From Sphaeroforma sirkka (lineage: Eukaryota; Opisthokonta; Ichthyosporea; Ichthyophonida): a stretch of 22,192 nucleotides of DNA. The notes under the pieces were generated by a model, which saw only the letters and a program-made list of their open reading frames with translations, did no database searches and was not told the origin of the DNA. Location of the stretch: NCBI GenBank assembly GCA_001586965.3, contig LUCW03001583.1, positions 1-22,192 on the forward strand, given 5' to 3'. Position 1 is the stretch's first letter; every line of letters begins with the position of its first letter. Shown here one piece after another: positions 1 through 9,012 of the stretch. Both the position numbers and the translations under genes were made by a program.

Positions 1-429
1 TAACCTCAAACCGTTTTTTCGTTAAAACTTTTATAAATCGAATAAATTTGTATTTAAATACGTTCAACTTTTATTATTCTATCCATAGGTGCACCTCTTG
101 CGGATCTAAACATTTTTGTGTGTACTGTTTTTTACCATACGAACTAGTCCTATAATATCAGGTGTAGGCTCTTCTTATCACATTCTAACCATTGTACTCC
201 CAAAACGTAATGAGCCTGGCTCTCTGGACTGTCGGTCGTTTCTCTCTCTCTCTCTTCAAAACTCTAAACTAAAATATATTTTTCAACAAAAATCCCAGTA
301 CTGTACAGTGTACTGATAAATACCTAAATGGTTCAGGCCAAAATAGGTAAATATTATCTTGGTTCAGCCCAGAAATTGGACAAATTTCGAGGTGCATACA
401 TTGGGTTGTCTACATATATTTATTTACGG
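1..429. other. AT-rich stretch without a supported gene
   Basis: Contains only a 66-residue open frame (116-316) with no recognisable motif and a short CT repeat near 240-257. I see no splice structure, RNA gene or repeat boundary here. Confidence 0.5.
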
Positions 430-620
430 TATTTTTTCCATATGCCTTTATAAGAGCGGCTCCTCAGTGTTGACTACTGTTGAGTAGAGCCGAGGGCTTT
501 CATGGAGAGTGGAACAAGCCTGAAGAATTTATATATACTGAACACCTGAACTCATAATTCAGTAAATAAATAGCACTAAAAGCTTTCAAAAGTTTGGGGT
601 TCTTTCACTAATTTATTCTG
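430..620 (+). promoter_or_regulatory. Possible solo-LTR-like promoter/poly(A) segment
   Basis: A TATA-like run (tttataagagc, about 449-459) is followed by a hairpin-forming stretch (ggctcctca ... tgagtagagcc, about 459-492). An AATAAA signal lies about 110 bases past the TATA-like run (gtaaataaatagc, near 562-574), and then comes a segment ending ggggttctttca. This order (TATA, leader, poly(A) signal, short tail) is typical of the U3-R-U5 part of an LTR. No second copy is in the window and no clear ends or target duplication are visible, so this may be chance in AT-rich DNA. Confidence 0.2.
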
Positions 621-933
621 CATGCGTGTCATCAGATCATCATCTCAGCTGTCTGTCCGTCAGTCATCCAGATTTTTTTGAAAAAAAAGAGGAAGGCCTA
701 TAAAAAGCCATGCCAAAATCAAAAAATATCGGATGTTTTTTTAGGTTAGGATATGTACTTATCCCGTTGAAAGTAAAAAAAAAAAAAAGAAAGTGGTGCA
801 CCTGAGCCTGGAGCCTGGAGGGCTGCCCAAATTTAAAATTTGCCGACCGGTCTATTATAGGGCCTAAATGACGCATGTTTTGAGACTTATGACACAATTA
901 CACAATAACAATACGGACGTAAATTAAATATTC
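621..933. other. Intergenic AT-rich stretch
   Basis: Holds a T-run followed by an A-run near 673-690 and a 13-A run near 776-788. The 77-residue reverse open frame here (664-897) is phenylalanine/lysine-rich because of these runs and looks non-coding. Confidence 0.5.
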
Positions 934-984
934 ATGTATCTATCATACATAGTACTAAGTACATATGTATGTGGTGTTTTTACT

Positions 985-1116
985 ATGCATATAGCCCTCC
1001 GTATTCTCACTGCTGCCTTCATAGCCACGACTATTTACGTATGTATGCAGGGCGTGGCAGCTAGAAATATTCGTAATGCAAAATATAGAATGCTCTATAG
1101 AAACTACACCAAATAA
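985..1116 (+). CDS. Tiny ORF with signal-peptide-like start (hypothetical)
   Basis: An open frame of 43 residues from the ATG at 985; an in-frame ATG at 934 would add 17 residues. The N-terminus MHIALRILTAAFIATTI is a good hydrophobic core ending at a small-residue stretch (GVAARN) that resembles a signal-peptidase site. The rest is short and basic (RNIRNAKYRMLYRNYTK). If real it would be a very small secreted or membrane peptide. I recognise no family. The next ORF starts three bases after its stop, in the same direction. In DNA this AT-rich, such frames arise by chance, so confidence is low. Confidence 0.15.
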   Translation: MHIALRILTAAFIATTIYVCMQGVAARNIRNAKYRMLYRNYTK

Positions 1117-1119
1117 GCT

Positions 1120-1416
1120 ATGTCAAACGAATACAAATATTTATTAGCAGTCTGCAAACACTTCTTGATTGTGGTTTTCATGGGATTTCTTTTAAACAGC
1201 AGCACGTTCAGATCACAAGCGATTGTAAAATCTAGTCCTGGGAGGAAAACGGAGCATCACAACAGGGGCTTCTGCAAACCATCAAATATGGCGATGCGGC
1301 CAACAATAAAGGACCAAAAGGGGCTACACTTCTACGGTGGAAAAACAATACCAGAAGTGGACGTCGCGATGATCCAAATGGAAATTTCACAACTCGAACA
1401 AGGCGGTAATATCTAA
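1120..1416 (+). CDS. Small ORF with N-terminal hydrophobic segment (hypothetical)
   Basis: A 98-residue open frame. Residues about 8-27 form a hydrophobic segment (CKHFLIVVFMGFLLNSS) that could be a signal anchor or signal peptide. The remainder is polar and basic, with two cysteines in total and no recognisable domain. It begins three bases after the stop of the preceding tiny ORF. The pair could be two exons of one gene or a broken single frame, but no convincing splice sites decide this. It is the longest open frame in the first 1.7 kb outside repeats. No function can be assigned, and a chance frame is a real alternative. Confidence 0.2.
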   Translation: MSNEYKYLLAVCKHFLIVVFMGFLLNSSTFRSQAIVKSSPGRKTEHHNRGFCKPSNMAMRPTIKDQKGLHFYGGKTIPEVDVAMIQMEISQLEQGGNI

Positions 1417-1725
1417 CGTTTCTGAGAGACTATAGGACTCAGGCCAGATTTGACAACAAGATATCCTCTTTAATTTATGGAAGTCATTAGAGTTGGCTCA
1501 CTCTCGAGAGCTAATCAGAGTTGCTCAAAATACTCTCAAGAGTTATTACTTAACCGACTTCCGAAGAAGATTAAGTTGCTCAACCGATTCTCGAAAGGTG
1601 GATTGAGTTTCTGAAGCGCAGTCACAACTTATGCGGAAAGGCATCATGTGATCAGCGTGAGATTTGATTTGCAGAAAAGTTGAAATAGAATAGCATCGAA
1701 GTGTTCAAGTGTTCCCCATAAGTTT
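1417..1725. repeat. Degenerate direct/inverted repeat flank left of the LTR element
   Basis: No gene. Around 1491-1600 the motif gagttg(g)ctca recurs together with ctctcgagag/ctctcaagag and ccgacttccgaag/ccgattctcgaaa, giving overlapping short direct and inverted repeats. It abuts the TG terminus of the LTR-related arm at 1726. It may be the remains of an older repeat into which the LTR element inserted. Confidence 0.3.
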
Positions 1726-1949
1726 TGTAGAAATACGGCCTCCGGTCAGTCTAAAATATCAAGATCAATTGAGAAAATACATTGGTTTTTTATTTGTATT
1801 TTAAATAATTTAGTACAAGCTCTTTTTCCAATATTTCCAAAGTGTTCTAAATTCACTTTGGTGAAACCAATAGCCTGAGTATTTGGTATGACTCATCTAC
1901 TTGGACCTATTTGAGACATTAGTAGATGTAGGATATTATAAACTAAATT
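1726..1949 (+). repeat. Inverted half-LTR arm at the left end of the element
   Basis: Begins tgtagaaatacggcctccgg and is the reverse complement of 2277-2501 (the outer half of the 3' LTR) at about 95% identity. It is likewise the reverse complement of about 9333-9557. As a result the whole element, 1726-9557, is bounded by inverted repeats of about 225 bp. Either the left LTR is a longer form with long inverted ends, or a truncated LTR copy in the opposite orientation lies directly beside it. Confidence 0.85.
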
Positions 1950-1955
1950 ATCCTA

Positions 1956-2501
1956 AATTTAGTCAGTTAAGTTTAGCAGTGGTAGCTTGTGTAAGAATGA
2001 TCAGGACTGCCTCTTGTTAAGAGCCTAAATATCCTCGATCACACAGGGCGTACCTCTAGCTGTTCTTTATTGAATAATTTTCACTAGAAGTACTAAGTGT
2101 TCATGACCACTTGCCTAATTTGTAAATAGACATAATAACGTAAGTCACGTTAATACATTAGCTGATATAAATAAAGTTCCATCTGAAGAAAAGTTAAAAA
2201 AAAAAAAAAAGACTTATTGGATTTTGGAGATTGGCGGGAGGACCAAAATCTATAAGTAGTAGTTCGGAGATTATAAAATTTAGTTTATAATATCCTACAT
2301 CTACTAATGTCTCAAATAGGTCAAAGTAGATGAGTCATACCAAATACTCAGGCTATTGGAGCCATCAAAGTGAATTTAGAACACTTTGGAAATATTGGAA
2401 AAAAGAGCTTGTACTAAATTATTTAAAATACAAATAAAAACCAATGTATTATCTCAATTGATCTTGATATTTTTAGACTGACCGGAGGCCGTATTTCTAC
2501 A
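1956..2501 (-). repeat. 3' LTR of the retrotransposon
   Basis: About 546 bp, a direct repeat of 9013-9557. Read on the minus strand it starts TGTAGAAATACGG. It includes a run of 15 A (2195-2209 on plus) and an ataaataaag-like stretch. The inner boundary is set by where similarity to the other LTR stops (near aatttagtcagtt). It is not a canonical CA end, so the true end may lie elsewhere. Just outside, at 2502-2520, the minus strand reads ctactggggcta, a weak polypurine tract. Confidence 0.88.
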
Positions 2502-2509
2502 TAGCCCCA

Positions 2510-2900
2510 GTAGCTTTTAGAACTACGAACGTACGTTAAGATACGATCTAGTTGGTAAAGCGAAAACCAAAGTAAAAACGGTTTCGGTCATGACTTATCG
2601 AGTAAGTATGTGCCTATATGTACGAGTTCAAGACTCATGTTGTACTCTATGTCGTTTAGTATTTGGTCCAGTAACCATTTCCGATGTAGGCGCCTTACGT
2701 TTATTATTTGGTAAGGTAATAGCCAAAGGCTGTTCTTCATTAGTAAGTAAGTTTGAACAATTTTCTGCACTGTTGGTAAGCAGATCAGAAAGTTTAGTCA
2801 CGTAGGAAGTAGGTGGCAAATAGGGAATTTCAGATCCGTCAGGGTTTGTAGTCACCTGAGGAACCCTTTTCGTTTATCTCGTGTGTTCTTATGTAAACGC
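2510..2900 (-). pseudogene. C-terminal tail and 3' non-coding part of the retrotransposon
   Basis: Between the end of the integrase/chromodomain region and the 3' LTR lies a short stretch of weak coding character with proline- and lysine-rich pieces and no recognisable domain. It is best read as the polyprotein tail plus 3' untranslated sequence of the fossil element. Confidence 0.45.
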
Positions 2901-3330
2901 TTATTCCATTTCTTATTAAAGATACGAAGAAAGTCGCGAGATTCACGAAATGCATCGGAGGTTAGCCAAGCTACTGTCCCATCCATGAAACGGGTCTTGT
3001 AGTAAGTGTAACCGTCTTCGGATGTTTTATCAATTATATCTTTGACTTGTGACTCCATAACTGGTATATCAGAATCAAATGAGCGAGCGAATGAGAGTTC
3101 GGAGGTAGGGATACGGTGAGTGCCTAGATTGGTTGCGCTAGTACCATCAATGTTATTCACTTCGTAAGTATCACTCTTCTCATCATGGTAGGAAATAACA
3201 AAAGGTCCTATCGTCTTAGAAGAGAGTTCGGTAACGTTGGCGTTTCGATTTATAATGTTAACGTAATCGCCGACTTTGAACTGAACAATGTTCTTAGTGT
3301 TATTCCATCGGTCATACGCTTTAAGTAGGA
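2900..3330 (-). pseudogene. Retrotransposon integrase C-terminus with GPF motif and chromodomain-like tail (fossil)
   Basis: Downstream of the integrase core the frame shows FKVGDYVNI followed by the GPFVISYH segment, the GPF/GPY module of Ty3/gypsy integrases that packs after the catalytic core. About 50 residues later comes ESQVKDIIDK ... YYKTRFMDGTVAWLTSD, which has the spacing of a chromodomain (a leading charged segment, then Y-x-K-x-R-x-x-G and a tryptophan). In chromoviruses this tail guides integration to marked chromatin. The GPF assignment is firm; the chromodomain assignment is by pattern only. Confidence 0.6.
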
Positions 3331-3399
3331 CGCGATTCTTGTGCTCAGTAAACAGGGGTAAACAACGTTCTGCATATGCTCGATCTTTTTTGTAGCCAC

Positions 3400-3915
3400 G
3401 GGGTAGCGTGTTTCTCAGGCGCAGTTTTATCAAACGTTGCTTGTAATTCACTATAGCGGCCAAAGAAATAGTGAAACAGGAGTGTTCAGTTTGAGGATTC
3501 ATGCAGTTATTCATTTGAGTCTGAACCCATTTCAAATGATAAGGCCACATATCCTCAACGTCGTCTAGTGCGGTACGCAAGAGTTTCTTAAGTTCTCTAT
3601 GACGTGTCTCATTTGCACCCTGCGTTTGAGGTTTGTAAGGAACACCACGCCTATGGGTCATGCCTGATACGAGTATAAGTGCCTCCATTACGTCGGTACA
3701 AAACTCACTACCGTTATCAGAACATAGTACTCGGGGAAACCGAAGTCATTAAAGACGTGATAGCATAATTCTGCCACTGTTTGTGGACGTTTGTTCGGTA
3801 TTGCATAAAGCAAGTTATAGCCCGAAGCCACACATAAGAAATGACAGATATATACATCGCCAGTATGCTTGGATCGCGGGAGTTTAACCAAATCGACTAT
3901 GACTCGGCGCATCGG
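3400..3915 (-). pseudogene. Retrotransposon integrase catalytic core (fossil)
   Basis: The minus strand encodes the first part of an RNase H-fold integrase core (RRVIVDLVKLPRSKHTGD, with the first catalytic Asp in VDLV, then YICHFLCVASGYNLLYAIP). Further on is the typical last segment (GVPYKPQTQGANETRHREL), in which the catalytic Glu of the DDE triad lies in the ANE motif. In the living family it joins the cDNA ends to host DNA in the nucleus. It is part of the broken element and not expected to function. Confidence 0.85.
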
Positions 3916-3939
3916 TTGGTCTTCTGTCACACTTTTTTA

Positions 3940-4140
3940 GGGGTGCCCAACCGTATCGCTTGATCTGGTTCTTTTCACAATCAGTACAGCGTCGGTATAC
4001 TTCACGTATGGTTTCTTTCAGCGCCGGGTGATCAAGCCCTGCACGAATAGCCATTTTATAAGTATGCTCATATGCTCGATGCGTTAAATTATGTATAATT
4101 TTAACTCTACTTTCGAGCTCCTCTAAGTCAGTCAGATTCT
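3940..4140 (-). pseudogene. Retrotransposon integrase HHCC zinc-binding region (fossil)
   Basis: The segment IIHNLTHRAYEHTYKMA continuing to YRRCTDCEKNQI fits the H-x(n)-H-x(~30)-C-x2-C pattern of the integrase N-terminal zinc domain (integrase_H2C2) that precedes the DDE core in Ty3/gypsy elements. It lies directly upstream of the core region in the transcription direction. Confidence 0.75.
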
Positions 4141-4579
4141 GCGTAACGCTGGCTGGATGAACCATAGTCCTGTTGGAAAGGGCAACCTCAGTATCAGGAG
4201 GGGGGTAGAGTCCTGAGATACATAATTGACAACATTGGATTGTTGAAGTATCTTCTTCAGTTGTTTCGCAACTCCTGGCTGTTCTTTAAGCAGCGCTTTA
4301 AGTAGTTGAGTGCGAGCTTCAGGTTCTCTTAGAGTTTTGAGTCTTTGATCCATGGCCTTAGCTAGTTCCATGTTTTTTTTACGATCTAATGCCGTTTCAA
4401 TCGGCATTACCTCGACTACAATCTTGTTGGGTGCATGTGTTGTACGAGTCTTGAGCTTTTGTTCAAACTCTTTAGACTCCTCTAGTTTAGCTAAGAATTC
4501 GGTTGAGGGTTTCCACTTAGTGGTACCTGCAGGACCGATGCGACAAACAATGGTGTGTTTCCAAGGCGTCTTCTTAATA

Positions 4580-4900
4580 GAATAGGATCCCTGATACAAG
4601 AACGTGTCGGTTTCACGGTCGACATAAATAGGTTCGTCTTGAATCATATTAATTAAATCACGTATCCATGGGTCGGAGTTACGTAAGGGACAACACAGCG
4701 TAATGGTAGATTTAGTAATATTAACATAATTTAACAACTGTGCGATAAGTTGACAAGGTGGGTTAGCCCACGCATTATGCTTTGATAAGTCAAGCTGAAA
4801 TGCATCACCTTTAGGATGAGTCAACGACCTATATTCAGAAACCTGTTTGTTATGTTCTGCGGCGAACATATCAACAGTAAATGGACCCCATCGTGATTGA
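4580..4900 (-). pseudogene. Dam-like (DIRS-type) domain between RNase H and integrase (fossil)
   Basis: After the RNase H region the frame reads FTVDMFAAEHNKQVSEY, then KGDAFQLDLS and AWANPPCQLIAQLL (NPPC codons at about 4753-4764). The combination D-x-F-A ... N-x-Q ... Y ... D-A-F ... W-x-NPP is the signature of the Dam-like methylase-related domain known from DIRS retroelements and from some Ty3/gypsy polyproteins. NPP-aromatic is the motif IV of N6-adenine methyltransferases. Whether the domain ever methylates DNA in this family is unknown. A linker of about 130 residues rich in lysine and glutamate separates it from the integrase. Confidence 0.6.
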
Positions 4901-5029
4901 GCGAGGTTAAACCATTTCTTATTTAGCATCCAATCGGTTGCTAATAACTCTTTGACTGTTTTCTGGTAGTCGGGCACAAGTCGAGAGAGCATGTCAGGAA
5001 GATGGTTATGTATTCCTGGAATGTGTATA

Positions 5030-5410
5030 TATTAAAAGCGAACTTGGCAATAATGTCATGCCAGCGGCTCACCAACTGTGAATCAGGGTTCATATCTTTT
5101 AAGTATGTTAAAGACTTTTGATCACAGGCGACAGTAAAGTAACTTCCATAAAGGTAGTCTTTAAACTGTCTTAGCGCAGTAACTATAGCAAGGAGCTCTT
5201 GTTTAACGGTAGGGTAATTCCGTTGACTCTTATTATAACTCTTGCTAAAGAATTGTATGTAGCGCGGTTTACCATTTATCGTTTGGTAAAGCACTCCACC
5301 TACCACTCGATCTGAAGCGTCGGTTGCTACTTGGAATGGGACACCATCCACAGGGTACTGCATGATGGGTGCGTCCATTACTTTACTTTTGACTAGTTTA
5401 AATGCATCAT
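5030..5410 (-). pseudogene. Retrotransposon RNase H (fossil)
   Basis: Typical Ty3/gypsy RNase H order: FQVATDASDRVVGGVLYQ (first Asp in TDAS), IQFFSKSYNKSQRNYPTVK followed by QELLAIVTALRQFKDYLYG (Glu in KQELLA), then FTVACDQKSLTYL (Asp in CDQ). In the live family it removes the RNA strand from the RNA-DNA hybrid during reverse transcription. It follows the RT region directly. Confidence 0.9.
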
Positions 5411-5479
5411 CACATTCTTTAGTCAAAGCTTTCCCAAAGGTCCTTTGTGCAGCCGTAGGTGACTGAAAGGCTTTAAGTA

Positions 5480-6270
5480 ATGAGAAAGATGCGGTACCGA
5501 ATCGAGAAGAAGTTAACAAACCCACACACAGAGTTCACATCTCTTCCAGTAATTGGTGTTGATAAATCCAACAGAAACTGTTTCTTGCCAGGATCAATTT
5601 CTACCCCTGCTGCAGATACTTTGTAGCCAAGTAAGTGTATAGTATCTTTAGCAAAAGAACACTTGTCTTCGTTAATCTTAAGTTTAGCATGATTAAGTCG
5701 CTTTAAGACTTCTTTAACGAGTTTAGCATGTTCATGTGCTCTCTTTGTAAAGATAACTATATCATCTAAATAGACTGATACGTTATACGACAGGTCCGCA
5801 AATAGTTCCATCATAACTTGTTGGAAGAAAGAAGGTAACATGTGTAAGCCTTCAGGTGCACCTTTAAACTGGTACTTCTTACCTTGCCAAGTAAAGGAAA
5901 AGTATTTCCTATGAGGCTCATATATCTGTAGTTGATGGAATGCAGCTTTTAAGTCTATCTTGGAAAGATAGTCGCACCCTCCATTTTGCGTAGTATCTCG
6001 CTTATCTTAGGTAAGGAAAACTATGTTGCGGAATTAGTTTGTTGATTGGCGACAGGTCTAGTACTACTCTTGTTTTACTAAACGTTCCATCAGATTTATA
6101 TTGATCGACCGCTAAGAGAGCTAAGTTAACTGGGGTTGCATCATAATTGATTTCAATTAGACCCTGTTTTAACCAATCTTCGATTTGGGTTTTGACTACG
6201 TCTTTGTGTCTCCAACTCACGTAGTTATGTGAAGGACACTTTAACTTAGAGAAGTCGACGTTTGTTAAGT
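5480..6270 (-). pseudogene. Retrotransposon reverse transcriptase (fossil)
   Basis: The fingers/palm start is seen as the segment with LKQGLIEINYDATPVNLALL and KTRVVLDLSPINKLI. The catalytic palm is seen as VSVYLDDIVIFTKRAHEHAK, with the YLDD box of Ty3/gypsy RTs, followed by INEDKCSFAKDTIHLLGYKVS, the usual LG-Y/H motif. This is unambiguous RT. It lies between the protease and RNase H regions as expected. Confidence 0.93.
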
Positions 6271-6449
6271 CAAGTCTAACGTACCCATTAGAGAACTTAA
6301 ACATACACCAGTCAGTTATTGCAATCTTCCTGTTTTGTATAATTAAGTCCATAATTATATCGGTGAAGTGCGGAATCATATCCTTTGCTTCACCTTCCGG
6401 AGGTTTAGGTATCTTTAACATATTATCATTTGACTGATCTTTATTCGGG

Positions 6450-6770
6450 TCTAGCCCATTAGGCAGACCAGTGAGTGTTATACCTAAACTGAGAAGATCA
6501 GTCATACCTATAATTAAATCGTATTTCTGAGACATGTCAGTAACGATTAGGTGAGTCTTCACTTCTCTTCTATCTGACAGCATTATGTGTGCATAGTCAA
6601 TGGCTTGTTCACAAGTAGTAACTTTGCCATTTCCCAAGATTAAATCAGTTGTTTCGTTATGGACAGCCATATCTGTAGCGTAGGCTACTCGGCATGAGAT
6701 AGCAGAGACTTCAGCCCCTGGATCAAATAGTGCCATAACTTTTTCTCCATTTACGAAAACTGTTTGAAAG
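6450..6770 (-). pseudogene. Retrotransposon aspartic protease region (fossil)
   Basis: A retropepsin-like segment upstream of RT: VFVNGEKVMALFD followed by a Gly-Ala-x-x-Ser turn (VSAISC). Hydrophobic strands and the distal LIIGMTDLLSLGI segment follow, matching the I-I/L-G-x-D-x-L motif that closes retropepsin domains. The position between the gag zinc region and RT supports the call. The family cuts the polyprotein in the particle. Confidence 0.75.
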
Positions 6771-6849
6771 ATACGTTCATCTCCTTTGGTATAGATTTTA
6801 TTGAACATTTTCTCATAATCTTGCTCTAGTGCGCACATATGGTACTGTC

Positions 6850-7390
6850 AGTGCTTAACTTGGACGTCTGGTAAGTCCTTGCAATCCTCTTTGTGCCAAC
6901 CGTTAGTACCCTTGCAAGTAGCACACTCTTTCATATAGTGTCCAAAATCTGGCTTGCCTGGTGCACACTTAACAGGGTCGTGTCTACCATTCCACTTGCC
7001 ATTACGTTTTGTGAGGTTGTAACCACACTTCTTGCAAGGCGCTCTCACCTTCTTATCACCTTTCGGTTGGGTAGAAGTAGAGCCAGTACCCCCCTCAGTA
7101 GTAGTGCGAGGTTTCTTAGTACTACGCGCAGTATTAGTCTCTACTGCGTTTCGCTTAGTGGGCTGGGTGTAGCTCGTGGTACTAAGTACTCTAGTAGAGG
7201 AATTGGTATGCTTGTGTACTATCTTCTCAAAGACAGACCAAGGCATAGATCGCAAATCACCATAGGCGATGATGTCATCATTGACTTTCTTAAAGAGGTT
7301 AGCTCCCAGAGTCTCCATCATCTGACAAATTAATAAATATTCGCCAGTATAGGTACGACCACCCATCCGAGTATTCATATGTGTCATATG
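6850..7390 (-). pseudogene. Gag nucleocapsid-like Cys/His region (fossil)
   Basis: A basic, threonine-rich segment (TKKPRTTTEGG, KGDKKVRAP) leads into a cysteine-rich tail: CKKCGYNLTKRNGKWNGRHDPVKC and then CATCKGTNGWHKEDC. The spacing does not equal the classic CCHC knuckle but fits a related zinc-binding nucleocapsid arrangement. It lies just upstream of the protease, where the nucleic-acid-binding part of Gag is expected. Confidence 0.6.
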
Positions 7391-7439
7391 AGCTAGAGCA
7401 CCTCGAATAGTGGTATCGTTCGCAAAGAACTTGCGAGAC

Positions 7440-8880
7440 TCTAGAAGTTCACGGTCACGTGCATCTTCAAAAAAGTGTCAAGTATATTATCACGCAACTG
7501 GTGCCAGGGTAGGGCTTTCCAGTTGGGCTCATGAGCCTTCAAGATAGTTCGCCATTCACCTGGCTCACAGAAATGAATAAAGGCATTCATCATCTGCTTA
7601 TCCCTAAGGCTGGCAGACTCCTTAAGTTGGTCGAAGGCCTTCAGTGTCTCCACTGTACTCTCATTAGTAGAGAAATCGACCTCAGCCTGCGCGTTTCCTA
7701 GCTGCTTTATAAAGCTTGGTTCTAAGTGTTCACGAGGCTCATGCTCAGTGCTACGGGCTGCTAGTGCCAAGATGGTGTCTATTTCCTTTCTCTTGTTATC
7801 GATTAGATAGCGAATGTTATCCGCTTTCCTATCGTCAAGGTCAGAGTCATTCAATAGACGGTCCTCAAGGACTTGCATACCAGAGCGCAATAGCCTGAGA
7901 CGAGTATGTCTGGTTCTCACTTCCTCATCCTCAGGATTAGAGCGGGAACTCTCTAACGAGGTACTGGTGTAGCGATTGCCAAAATCGTGATTACCAGGGT
8001 TAGTTGGCAAATGAGGGTCGATATTACGAGGATGGTAAGCCTCATCGAGTTCCATACGATCATATCCTCTGACAGGGTTAGGTTTGTCAAGAGGATGGTC
8101 GATGGTAGCATCAGAGCTATAGAGATTAAATTTTGAAATATTATCTCTCTCGCCAGTGGTAATTGGCTTAGTGGTAAACATACTGGCTGGCAAACCAGTA
8201 GGTTTCGGGTTCGAAACCCGGCCCGAATTTTTTCTTCTTCTTCGGTATAGGAAGAATATCAGCCAAGTGGGACACGATAGAGGGGTCCACAACTGCTGCT
8301 GCCGCTAGCTCCTTCAAGAGCGCTTCAGTGCGGTTCAATTGGCGTCGAGATTGAGAGGATCCAACCACTCGTTGTCGAGTTATGGCGTCCTCAGCTTCGG
8401 CCCCAAGATTTGAGCTGAATGGAATGGCTTCTCCATCGATGGCGAAACCGAAATTTTCGGACAGGTCCAATACTTCCTTTTCACGCCGGATTTGTGCTGG
8501 AGTGTCCTTTAGATGTGGAGTTATAATGCCCCCGACATTCGTATCCACGAATTTTCCAGCCTTTCGACGTTTATCCCCAATATTTGACGGCACGTGGTCA
8601 GGGGGCAAGCTGGGGTCCTGAGCTTCACTCCTAGGTGATACACGGACGCTGGCGAGCCTTTCCGCGGTAGTAGATACCTCTTCTTCCAAGGCTTTAGAAT
8701 CCGACGAGTCATCCTCAGAATAATCCTCTGTACCAACCTCAGAATTTGCTTCCCCAACAGTATCCTCGGCAGGCTCAACTCCAGACAGGCTAGGTGTTTC
8801 CACAGGGATCTCAGGAACCTCGGCAGGCTTAGCAGGCTTAGAGCTAGCGGCTCCCTTGCCTTTAGAAGTACCCTTAGCCA
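7440..8880 (-). pseudogene. Gag-like region of the retrotransposon (fossil)
   Basis: The first coding region after the 5' LTR. The start, MAKGTSKGKGAASSK near 8881, is basic, followed by a long acidic serine/glutamate-rich part and a nuclear-localisation-like lysine run (PIPKKKKK). The second half is rich in charged helices (RLRLLRSGMQVLEDRLL, RYLIDNKRKEIDTIL) and ends with a W-rich segment (EPGEWRTILKAHEPNWKALPW) that resembles capsid-type gag. No database family is obvious by eye. A tRNA-like segment on the opposite strand interrupts it (8157-8233). Confidence 0.6.
8157..8233 (+). repeat. tRNA-like segment with pol III A and B boxes (SINE-head candidate)
   Basis: On the plus strand, TGGCTTAGTGGT (8164-8175) matches the tRNA A-box consensus and GGTTCGAAACC (8208-8218) is a perfect B box in a T-arm stem (tcggg/cccgg around ttcgaaa). 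Between them actgg...ccagt forms an anticodon-like stem with loop ctggcaaa. A run of six T (8228-8233) could stop pol III. The predicted acceptor arms (8157-8163 against the bases after the T-arm) do not pair and no CCA is encoded, so this is not a working tRNA. It is more likely a tRNA-derived SINE head or a tRNA pseudogene. It lies antisense inside the gag region of the LTR element. Confidence 0.7.
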
Positions 8881-8881
8881 T

Positions 8882-9012
8882 AGTATTTGCTGGCTAGTAA
8901 ATCGATGTCAGACAGTCTAGAAGCAGTACACTACTGTAACTACTAGTTAACTGAAAAATATGTAAACTCCGATGGAAATTACTAGGTTTCAAACTATATT
9001 AAACTAAAATAC
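8882..9012 (-). other. Leader between 5' LTR and gag of the retrotransposon
   Basis: About 130 bp of non-coding sequence between the inner LTR limit and the first gag codon. A primer-binding site should lie next to the LTR, but no confident match to a tRNA 3' end was seen. The sequence aaactaaaatac next to the LTR faintly resembles aaactaaattatcc beside the other LTR. Confidence 0.5.

Noticed and set aside
116-316. 66-residue plus-strand open frame
   Set aside because: Low-complexity Ser/Leu stretch from a CT repeat and no family resemblance.
1726-2501. A stand-alone foldback DNA transposon (MITE) with 225-bp terminal inverted repeats
   Set aside because: Most of it (1956-2501) recurs as a direct repeat at 9013-9557 flanking an LTR retrotransposon coding region, so it is LTR-derived. 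A family of such copies could still exist elsewhere.
8157-8233. A functional tRNA gene (Ala GGC-like loop)
   Set aside because: The acceptor arms do not pair, the anticodon loop is one base off the normal length, and the segment sits in a transposon reading frame.
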